Below are positions 42,234 to 49,639 of a stretch of DNA of 64,000 nucleotides, one piece after another. The translations under genes were made by a program, and so were the position numbers. The stretch is from NCBI GenBank assembly GCA_007859835.1, contig SJPJ01000001.1, forward strand, positions 7,972,853-8,036,852. Reading direction: 5' to 3'. The notes under the pieces are model-generated. The model was not told the origin of the DNA. It saw only the letters and a program-made list of their open reading frames with translations, and made no database searches. This stretch comes from Novipirellula herctigrandis. Lineage in GTDB: Bacteria > Planctomycetota > Planctomycetia > Pirellulales > Pirellulaceae. How positions within the stretch are numbered: position 1 is the stretch's first letter; each line of letters begins with the position of its first letter.

Positions 42234-42449
42234 AGGGTCAAGAGAGGCCGCCGTGGGCGACTTGGGAACAGCTTCAGCGTATTGTATTTATGGGGCAAAG
42301 TCACCGAAAGCCTAGCTATGGTCGTATAATGAAGTTTAGCGAGGCAAGTTGCGGGTTGGCGTATTCTAGACGAGATAATTGACATCGACTCGTGATTTCC
42401 GCACCTTTTTCGAATCTTATCGGCTCTTTTCCTTACGAAGGATTCTTCG

Positions 42450-44156
42450 ATGAGCACTCCGACTTCAGATCGTAATCGCGATAGTTTGGCCTCTCCAAGC
42501 CTATTCGAGCCAATATCCATCGGGGACTACTTGATTCGGCGGCTTGGCGATTACGGGGTGGAAGACTTGTTTGGGATTCCAGGCGACTATGTTTTGTCGT
42601 TCTATAGCGAACTGGAAAAAAGTCCACTCAATGTTATTGGGTGTACACGCGAAGATTGTGCTGGGTTTGCCGCGGACGCGTACGCACGGATTCGTGGTAT
42701 GGGCGCTTTGTGTGTGACCTATTGCGTGGGGGGGCTAAGCGTCTGTAATTCCATTGCGGGTGCCTACGCTGAAAAATCGCCTGTCGTGGTAATCTCCGGT
42801 GCTCCTGGCTTGAAAGAACGCAGTACCGGTGCGTTGCTTCACCACATGGTTCGCGACTTCCGCACGCAAGCAGATGTATTTGAGAAGTTTACGATTGCCT
42901 CTGCCGAATTGACCGATCCGCTCACAGCGATGTCTGAAATTGACCGTGTCCTTGACGCTTGCGATCATTTTAAACGCCCGGTCTACATTGAATTGCCGCG
43001 CGACATGGTGCATGTGATTCCACCTTCGCCTCACGGTTACCGTGGCGTGTTGCGCGAGGCTAATTCGGAGGCGACCAACGAGGCGATCCGAGAAACCATT
43101 GAACGATTAGCTGCAGCGAAAAAGCCCGTCATCTTGGCCGGTGTTGAAATTCATCGTTTCCGCTTGCAGGATGAAATGTTACAGCTGGCGGAATCGGCAA
43201 ACATTCCGATTGCGACCACCATGTTAGGAAAGAGCGTGGTCAGTGAACGCCATCCGTTATTCATTGGACTGTATGAAGGTGCAATCGGTGATAGCGAAGT
43301 CACTCGAGTCGTCGAGCAAAGCGATTGTGTGCTGCTGTTGGGGGCATTTCTAAGTGACATCAATCTTGGAATCTACACGGCCAAATTAGAACCGAACCGG
43401 TGCGTTTACGTGACGAGCGAATCGCTGAGAATTTCGCATCATCATTATCATCAAGTTGATTTGAAGCAATTTTTGGTTGGGCTTAACGGGGAAACCAGCC
43501 GGTTGCCTTGGCGCGAGATTCCCAATCGATCTGTAGAGGAACCGCACGAAAAGAAGGATAGCGACGATGAGCCGGAAACGGAGTCGCTAAGGACGAGTTG
43601 GTTGATTGCGAAGTTGAACGAGCGGCTTGATGCCGACACCATCGTGATCGCTGATGTGGGCGATTCCTTGTTCGCTGCGACCGAATTAACGATTCACGAA
43701 AGGACTGAGTTTTTGAGCCCGGCCTATTATACGTCGATGGGATTCAGTATCCCAGCGGCGCTCGGAGCGGCGACGGCGCGGCCGGACCATCGGATCGTTG
43801 TTTTGGTAGGGGATGGAGCGTTTCAAATGACCGGACAGGAACTCAGTACATTGATCCGCGAAGGACATCACCCCGTCGTGATCTTGCTAGATAATCACGG
43901 ATACGGAACCGAGCGTTATTTGCACAAGGGAAATTGGAAGTACAACGATGTGGCGACGTGGGACTATGGCCAATTGCTTCGCGTTTATCGCAGCGGTGTG
44001 CCTCACCGAGTTGGCACGAAGTCCGAATTTATTACGGCCATCGACACCGCATGGAGTCAACGCGATCAAACGCATTTGATTCACGTCACTCTTGAGGAAA
44101 ACGACGCTAGTGATACGCTCCGGAAGCTAGCAGAGCGGATGGGCGAGATGGTGTGA
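42450..44156 (+). CDS. Thiamine-diphosphate 2-oxo-acid decarboxylase (pyruvate/indolepyruvate decarboxylase type)
   Basis: The 568-aa protein has the three domains of ThDP decarboxylases. The PYR domain contains GIPGDYVLSFYSELE, CTREDCAGFAADAYARIRG with the activating Glu, and LLHHMVRDF with the His-His pair typical of pyruvate and indolepyruvate decarboxylases. The PP domain contains LVGDGAFQMTGQELSTLI ... LLDNHGYGTERYLH, the GDG...N thiamine-binding motif. The reaction is non-oxidative decarboxylation of a 2-oxo acid to an aldehyde; which acid cannot be told by eye. GAAGGA lies upstream of ATG 42450. The gene is monocistronic by its surroundings: divergent from PafA/Dop, convergent with carA. 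Cytoplasmic. Confidence 0.85.
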   Translation: MSTPTSDRNRDSLASPSLFEPISIGDYLIRRLGDYGVEDLFGIPGDYVLSFYSELEKSPLNVIGCTREDCAGFAADAYARIRGMGALCVTYCVGGLSVCNSIAGAYAEKSPVVVISGAPGLKERSTGALLHHMVRDFRTQADVFEKFTIASAELTDPLTAMSEIDRVLDACDHFKRPVYIELPRDMVHVIPPSPHGYRGVLREANSEATNEAIRETIERLAAAKKPVILAGVEIHRFRLQDEMLQLAESANIPIATTMLGKSVVSERHPLFIGLYEGAIGDSEVTRVVEQSDCVLLLGAFLSDINLGIYTAKLEPNRCVYVTSESLRISHHHYHQVDLKQFLVGLNGETSRLPWREIPNRSVEEPHEKKDSDDEPETESLRTSWLIAKLNERLDADTIVIADVGDSLFAATELTIHERTEFLSPAYYTSMGFSIPAALGAATARPDHRIVVLVGDGAFQMTGQELSTLIREGHHPVVILLDNHGYGTERYLHKGNWKYNDVATWDYGQLLRVYRSGVPHRVGTKSEFITAIDTAWSQRDQTHLIHVTLEENDASDTLRKLAERMGEMV

Positions 44157-44199
44157 ATGATGATCGTCGCTATTCGCTGAGCAGGCGGCGATAATCGGG

Positions 44200-45321
44200 T
44201 TACTGAAGCTGCTCTTGGAAGCGTGCAAACAAGTAATGGCTGTCGTGTGGCCCCGAGGCGGCTTCGGGGTGATATTGAACTCCGAACGCATTTTGCTCGC
44301 GATGCCGCACTCCCGCGACCGTGTCGTCGTTCAGGTTTCGGTGGGTGATTTCCAAGCAATCAGGCAGCGATTCTTCTTCGACAGCGAAGCCGTGATTTTG
44401 CGTCGTGATCTCGACTTTGCCAGTGGTTAAGTCAAAGACAGGTTGATTCACACCGCGGTGACCAAATTTCAGCTTGAATGTTTTGGCGCCACACGCTAAC
44501 GCCAAAAGTTGGTGACCAAGACAAATTCCAAAGATCGGAACATCGCCTAGCAGTTCACGGATCGAACGATGTGCGTAGTCAAGCGGTTCGGGATCGCCCG
44601 GTCCGTTAGACAAAAAGACTCCACTGGGATTGAGCTTCATGATGTCGGCTGCGGATGTGTCGCCGGGAACGATGGTCACGCGGTTACCACGCGAGGCGAA
44701 ATGTCGAGGAATATTCCACTTCATCCCAAAGTCCATGCAAACGATATGCGTTCCGTCGGCTGAACGATTCGTACCGCCAATTTCTTTTGCAGTCCATTCG
44801 TCGAGCTTTCCGTCCCAAGTACTTGATTGACTTGGCATCACCTCGCGAACCAAGTCGCGACCGACCAAACCGGGTGAATCTTTTGCTTTCCGAACCAGGT
44901 TTTCATCACTAAGGTCCGTCGTCGACAGTACTCCTCGCATGGCACCTTCGGTGCGAATGCGGCGTACGAGCGCTCGAGTGTCGATCCCAGCGATACCGAC
45001 GAGGTTGTGTTCTGTAAGATAATCGTGTAGATCGCCGTCGGCCCGGTAGTTACTATAAATCCGAGAATCTTCTCGGACAATGAAGCCAGCAAGGGACGGG
45101 GATTCGTGTTCGATATCGATGGAATTGACGCCGTAGTTGCCAATTTCAGGGTACGTCATCGTGACGATTTGCCCCCGATAACTCGGGTCCGTTAAGATCT
45201 CTTGGTAGCCCGTCATCGCGGTGTTGAAAACCACTTCGCCAGTGACTTCGCCATCGGAACCGATCGAGTAGCCTTCGTAAACGGTGCCATCTTCAAGAGC
45301 AAGTTTTGCGGGATTGGGCAT
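44200..45321 (-). CDS. carA: Carbamoyl-phosphate synthase, small (glutaminase) subunit
   Basis: The 373-aa protein opens MPNPAKLALEDGTVYEGYSI, standard for CarA, and continues VFNTAMTGYQEILTDPSYRG and GNYGVN. The class I glutaminase triad is complete: Cys in FGICLGHQLLALACG and His/Glu in VQYHPEAASGPHD. CarA releases ammonia from glutamine and passes it to CarB for carbamoyl phosphate, the first step toward pyrimidines and arginine. Length is normal. The open frame upstream to 45459 is rejected because the family starts at ATG 45321. carB is not in the window. A lone carA is common in Planctomycetes. Confidence 0.96.
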   Translation of the reverse strand: MPNPAKLALEDGTVYEGYSIGSDGEVTGEVVFNTAMTGYQEILTDPSYRGQIVTMTYPEIGNYGVNSIDIEHESPSLAGFIVREDSRIYSNYRADGDLHDYLTEHNLVGIAGIDTRALVRRIRTEGAMRGVLSTTDLSDENLVRKAKDSPGLVGRDLVREVMPSQSSTWDGKLDEWTAKEIGGTNRSADGTHIVCMDFGMKWNIPRHFASRGNRVTIVPGDTSAADIMKLNPSGVFLSNGPGDPEPLDYAHRSIRELLGDVPIFGICLGHQLLALACGAKTFKLKFGHRGVNQPVFDLTTGKVEITTQNHGFAVEEESLPDCLEITHRNLNDDTVAGVRHREQNAFGVQYHPEAASGPHDSHYLFARFQEQLQ

Positions 45322-45488
45322 TATAGGATCATGCGGGGGTAAAAAAATCGCTTTCGTTTTTTCCGTGGTCCGAATTATAGCATTGATCGTCGATTTGACG
45401 AGGCACCATCGGGGGTTGCCGTTTTGTGTGCGACGATTCCAAAACGGCTGTTGGAGCAAGGGAATTTTTTGATTGTTGCCGGATGGAC

Positions 45489-45597
45489 CGACGGCTTTGG
45501 GCGGCTACAGCCTGGACACCAACGCCCGACGCCTTTGGGCGGCTGGTGCTTGAATACTAACGCCCGACGCCTTTGGCGGCTAAAGCTTGGAGATTGA
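45489..45597. repeat. 38-bp imperfect tandem repeat, about 2.9 units
   Basis: Three copies begin with CGACG(G/C)CTTTGGGCGGCT or a close form at 45489, 45527 and 45565, exactly 38 bp apart, and end in (T/C)(T/A)AACGCC or a degraded form. The array lies in the 318-bp gap upstream of carA and downstream of the TPR gene. The rest of that gap shows nothing. Confidence 0.75.
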
Positions 45598-45639
45598 CTT
45601 TTACACCGGGTCCGCATGACGAACCAGCGCGATGATCGC

Positions 45640-47427
45640 CTAGGTGTCGATTAGATCTTCGGGGGCCAAAATAGGAACCGCGTTTTCTTCGACCTCTTGT
45701 TTTTCTCGCCAAGGTTCGCTCTTGCGGTAGCTTTCGAGCTCAAGCTTCAATTGATCCAATTGAAGGTTGTCTTCGGCTTCGCCTAATTCAACGGCTTTCG
45801 TACTCCACTCGATCGCTTTTTCAAAGTTACCTGCTTCGGCGTATGCGGCTGCTAGGGTGCTGAGGATGTGCGCCTCCTTGAACTCGGACAATTTCGCGGC
45901 CCGTTCCCCCAACTCAATCGCTCGCGTGCCGTTTCGGATTTCGTCGATTGGCGAAGTCGCCAACACCCAAGCCAAATTGTTTAGAATGCTTGACAACTCT
46001 GCGCTATTATCGTCGGCATACTTGATTGCATTTTCGTAGTCTGCGATTGCATCGGCATGGTCACCGACATTCAGCAACGCGTCCCCACGCGACCGATACA
46101 CCAACGCGTTCTTCGGATCGCGGTCCAGGATAGAAGACAAAACCTCGACTGCTTTGCGAGGCCGCTCATCACGTAAATAAAGGGTTGCCAATTGCAACTG
46201 TCGGTCCGTGTTTGACGGATCACGTGCGGCCAAGATCTTCATGTCGTTGATCGCATCCGCCATCCGGCCTTCTTCGACGGCGATTAAGCAGCGAACGAAG
46301 ATCGTTTGATCGGCATTTTCGACTTGAGGTGCCAACCGAATTGCGGCACGCAAATCCTGCTTGGCGCCCTTGATGTCATTGCGTGCTAACGCGATCTCGG
46401 CGCGTTGCAACAGCGATATTGGATCTTTCGGTTGCATCGCGAGTGCTTTGTTTAAGTCCGACAATGCTTCGTCTTCTCTGCCCTTCATTCGATATAGAAT
46501 CGCGCGGATCCGGTACATGCCTTCACTTGGCTTGGCTTCAAGTGATTTCGTGACTAGCGCCAATGCATCGTCGAGTCGTTCGCGGTCCACCAATGCTTGC
46601 ACGGCCGCCGAAGCGAGTTGTTGGTTGCCGGGTTGTTCAATCAGAATTTGCTCGAGGTCAGCGATGGCGCCGTCCACATCGTCTTTTGTCATCCTCAGCG
46701 CCGCGCGGGCTTGGAGAGCTTCGACATTGGTCGGGTCGACTTCGATAGCCGATGATAAATCCTCCAACTTGTCGTCGTCGGATTCTTGGGTGACCGCGCG
46801 AAGCAAGTAGGCTTGACTTTGTTGTTTCGGATCGTCATCAAGCAGTTCGATCGCTTTCGTGGTTGACTCGGAAACTTGGTCACGATCGCCGTCGAGGATC
46901 AGGTTCAAACGTGCAATTAACAGATGGGCTTCGACCAAGGTCGGATCATTCCCGACCGCCTTTTTCAGGGTATCCAACGCTTCGTCCCGAAGTTGGAGTT
47001 GGCGTCGCCCGCGGACGCGAGCCATCATGGCAGCCATTTGCTGGCTACGCTGAAGTTGAACACTGCCAAGAATCTTTTTGGCGAACGAGGTATTCTCGTC
47101 GCTCAGTCCCTTCGCCAGTGCCGATTCAAGTAGGACGGCAACGGATTCGAGTTCCTCGTTAGTTTCGGCATCGATCCGAGCCAAAACGGCTTCGTCAAAA
47201 TCGGCTTGGCCTGGATCGGGCGTGAAGACTTTTGCCGGTTCGTTGGTATCGACCGGCGGAGGGGTCTCGGTCGCTTCGGTGGGTTGGTTTGCAGGGTGTC
47301 CAACAACCGGGACTTCTTGTGCGGATCCCGATAGGCAAATCACAAAGAAGCAAATCGTGGTTGATCCAAGGAAGACTGCAGTGCGTCCAACGCGGGGCAG
47401 ATTTATCAAGCGGGTTTTCATGGTCAT
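45640..47427 (-). CDS. Exported TPR protein, 595 aa
   Basis: The N-terminus (GRTAVFLGSTTICFFVICLS, ending GSAQE) is a signal or anchor segment, followed by a Pro/Thr-rich linker. From about residue 60 to 560 the sequence consists of TPR units of 34 residues, e.g. EALDTLKKAVGNDPTLVEAH, LSDLNKALAMQPKDPISLLQ, AVEVLSSILDRDPKNALVYR and DAIADYENAIKYADDNSAEL. TPR proteins hold complexes together; the partners here are unknown. The start is MTMK at 47427 or MKTR at 47421. It follows no operon partner: a 205-bp gap separates it from the HAMP-like gene on the same strand. Confidence 0.8.
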   Translation of the reverse strand: MTMKTRLINLPRVGRTAVFLGSTTICFFVICLSGSAQEVPVVGHPANQPTEATETPPPVDTNEPAKVFTPDPGQADFDEAVLARIDAETNEELESVAVLLESALAKGLSDENTSFAKKILGSVQLQRSQQMAAMMARVRGRRQLQLRDEALDTLKKAVGNDPTLVEAHLLIARLNLILDGDRDQVSESTTKAIELLDDDPKQQSQAYLLRAVTQESDDDKLEDLSSAIEVDPTNVEALQARAALRMTKDDVDGAIADLEQILIEQPGNQQLASAAVQALVDRERLDDALALVTKSLEAKPSEGMYRIRAILYRMKGREDEALSDLNKALAMQPKDPISLLQRAEIALARNDIKGAKQDLRAAIRLAPQVENADQTIFVRCLIAVEEGRMADAINDMKILAARDPSNTDRQLQLATLYLRDERPRKAVEVLSSILDRDPKNALVYRSRGDALLNVGDHADAIADYENAIKYADDNSAELSSILNNLAWVLATSPIDEIRNGTRAIELGERAAKLSEFKEAHILSTLAAAYAEAGNFEKAIEWSTKAVELGEAEDNLQLDQLKLELESYRKSEPWREKQEVEENAVPILAPEDLIDT

Positions 47428-47632
47428 AGCTCGTCACAGGTGAGGCAAAGAATCCTTTGTCACATTATGACGGCAATCAACCGATCCGCGAAGTCGTCCT
47501 AGGCGGGCAACCGAAGAAAAGAGTCCGAAAAGATTCGGAAAGTCGCAATTTACGCTGCTGCGTGCGGTTTCTCCTTAACCTAGCTCGGATCGAGCCGCAC
47601 CGGATCGAGCCGCACCGGTTTCGCTGAACTGC

Positions 47633-48100
47633 CTAGACAGCGACTGTTTCTTCTTGAATTCGTTCGTTTTCTGCCTTCAACGCTTTGTTTTCTTCTTTTA
47701 GCGAATTGAGTTCGTCTAGCACGACATTAAAATCGTCTGCGGCTTCAAGCCAAAAGTCGCCTGTGCGGAATTTGATGTGCTTTATCTGTTCCCCACGCGC
47801 AACTGCAGAAAAAGCAGTGCGAAGTCGGTACATCGGGCCAGCAAATCGATTGCTCAAGGCAAGCGTATCACGCAAGAAGATCGGTAACATGACAAGCATC
47901 ACGATCACGATAGGAGCTTGAGCGAGCAGTGCAGACGCAAATGCTTCGGACATCGGCTGACTGACAACCGATGCAAAGACGCGAACGGCAACGTTGATCG
48001 CGACTAAACAAAGCAAGAACAGGGTCCAGTGAATCAGGACACGTCCTGCGATGGACCATTGCACTGCGGGATCGACTAGGATACGGGTACGTTTTGACAT
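47633..48100 (-). CDS. Two-helix membrane protein with HAMP-like linker and coiled coil
   Basis: From ATG 48100 the protein has 155 aa: MSKRTRILVDPAVQWSIAGR, helix VLIHWTLFLLCLVAINVAVR, a short outer loop, helix LLAQAPIVIVMLVMLPIFLR, then NRFAGPMYRLRTAFSAVARG as the HAMP helix-1 pattern and a coiled coil (ELNSLKEENKALKAENERIQ). The layout matches the membrane and HAMP part of chemoreceptors or sensor kinases but without any signalling domain. It may pair with a soluble partner. The first 16 codons of the open frame (from 48148) are left out because MSKRTR is the typical start of the family. Confidence 0.6.
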   Translation of the reverse strand: MSKRTRILVDPAVQWSIAGRVLIHWTLFLLCLVAINVAVRVFASVVSQPMSEAFASALLAQAPIVIVMLVMLPIFLRDTLALSNRFAGPMYRLRTAFSAVARGEQIKHIKFRTGDFWLEAADDFNVVLDELNSLKEENKALKAENERIQEETVAV

Positions 48101-48396
48101 GACTGGTATTTGGGGGCTACGGAATTCGTTGAAATACTCAATTAGCAAACTCTAGGTCGGGACTGTGATGTGGACGAACATTCATGCACCTTCGCCGAGT
48201 GGTTTTCCGACACCTTTTGCATTATTAGGGCACAAGGTCGGCTTGATCGTTAATACCGACGCCAAGGTCCTATAAAAGTCCCTGCCGGGTAAAGCGTTTT
48301 GCGTGGGCTCGTAGGGAAAAAACCGATTGAAACACCAATCTCGTGTCAAAACGAGTGACCCCAGAAATGCGAAACCACTCACAACGGCCGCCCCTA

Positions 48397-49299
48397 ATGC
48401 ACAGCAAAACGCTCCGTCTACCATTCTTTCGGGTTCCGCTTCTCATCTTGATGGCGTCCGCTCTGACAACGTGTTCTGTTGGTGGAAATGTCGCGCATGC
48501 TGACATTAATAGCAAATGGCAGCAATTCGGGCGTTGGTCCGGGTGGTGTTGGGGGGATGGATACCATAGCTGCCAGAACTCGGGGATTCGGTACCTTGCC
48601 GATTTGCCACCACGGTCGTTTGCCGAACGAAATGGCGGTTGTGAGTCTTGTAGCGGTAATGGATGCGATCATGTCGGTTGTGCGGAGGGTGGTTGCGATC
48701 AGGCGTACATGCGACCAAACAACTTTTACTCGGCAATGGACCGGGGCATGGTTCCGCTATCGAATTGGATGATGCCGCCGATGCCACCGCCATTGATGAG
48801 CCCCATCGCACCACAGCGACTGCAACCATCGCCAGCGTTAGAGCCAAGCTTGGCGGAAAATGAGGAATCGAAGGAAGGGGAATCGAAGGAAGAGGAATCG
48901 AAGGAAGTAGACGAATCGTCGGACGAAGATAAACAAGCGGCTGCCGATACGGACACCGATGAATCCGCTGAAGAGGCTGACATCGAAGCAGCTAACACAG
49001 AACCGTCGACAGACGATGAACCGGAAGAGGCGGAGGAAATGCCAAGCGTACTTGAGACGCGTTTGTCCGCTCCCCTTAACGGCGAACTGAGCATTACGAT
49101 TCCTCGACCGCAGATTCATCTTTCCGAAATTCCGCGGTCCCCCGTCGTTGTCAAACTGCAATCGCCAGTACCAGTGAAGCGTCCCACGAGACTGCCGATG
49201 GCATTGCCGCCTACGCCCAAACCACAGGGAGGCGATGTGACGGTCCCGGTTCGCCATGCGTCAAGGGAGAAGCCGCGGCGTTTGCCGTCGGTCAACTGA
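48397..49299 (+). CDS. Exported acidic, low-complexity protein
   Basis: With the start at ATG 48397 (ATG 48367 and GTG 48343 are possible too) the 300-aa protein has a signal segment (TLRLPFFRVPLLILMASALT, possible lipobox near TTCSVGG). The early mature part is Cys/Gly/Trp-rich (SGWCWGDGYHSCQNSG, GGCESCSGNGCDHVGCAEGG), with seven Cys, suggesting disulfides or metal binding. The middle has acidic repeats (NEESKEGESKEEESKEVDES), and the end is Pro/Arg-rich. GGCDxxxC-type Cys clusters are common in secreted planctomycete proteins. Function unknown. Confidence 0.6.
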   Translation: MHSKTLRLPFFRVPLLILMASALTTCSVGGNVAHADINSKWQQFGRWSGWCWGDGYHSCQNSGIRYLADLPPRSFAERNGGCESCSGNGCDHVGCAEGGCDQAYMRPNNFYSAMDRGMVPLSNWMMPPMPPPLMSPIAPQRLQPSPALEPSLAENEESKEGESKEEESKEVDESSDEDKQAAADTDTDESAEEADIEAANTEPSTDDEPEEAEEMPSVLETRLSAPLNGELSITIPRPQIHLSEIPRSPVVVKLQSPVPVKRPTRLPMALPPTPKPQGGDVTVPVRHASREKPRRLPSVN

Positions 49300-49387
49300 T
49301 TGTTGACTGCGCCACAACCGAATGCGATCGAGCAAGTTCTCGATGCTTGGAGCGTATCAATGGCCTAAGGTTGCCAACAACGGACGC

Positions 49388-49639
49388 TTATCCTCCACTG
49401 ACGGGCGGAATAATTGCGATCTCATTTGCATTTTGGATCGGCTCTGTGGAAGTCACGTAGCGCGAATCGAGAGCGACGCGGCAGGACGGAATCAGCCCTG
49501 CGACGGTCGGAATTGCCTCGGCAACAGATCGGAGCACGTCGCCGGCAGTCGCTGTCGGGGCCACCTCGATCGTGATTGTGTCGCAATCAGCCGCCTCGCG
49601 CAGTGCCGCGAAAAGAAGCACGTTAACCTGCATCACCAT
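49388..49639 (-). CDS. moaD: Molybdopterin synthase sulfur-carrier subunit (MoaD/ThiS family)
   Basis: The 83-aa protein has the beta-grasp pattern MQVNVLLFAALREAADCDTI at the start and ends in PPVSGG, the di-glycine that is adenylated and thiocarboxylated. The sequence NEIAIIPPVSGG matches MoaD. It passes sulfur to MoaE to make molybdopterin. The stop of the upstream dehydrogenase gene overlaps the start (TGATG at 49631-49635), so translation is coupled; M1 (49639) or M3 (49633) may be the start. MoaE and other cofactor genes are not in the window. The pairing with a flavin/Fe-S enzyme is unusual. Confidence 0.9.
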   Translation of the reverse strand: MVMQVNVLLFAALREAADCDTITIEVAPTATAGDVLRSVAEAIPTVAGLIPSCRVALDSRYVTSTEPIQNANEIAIIPPVSGG

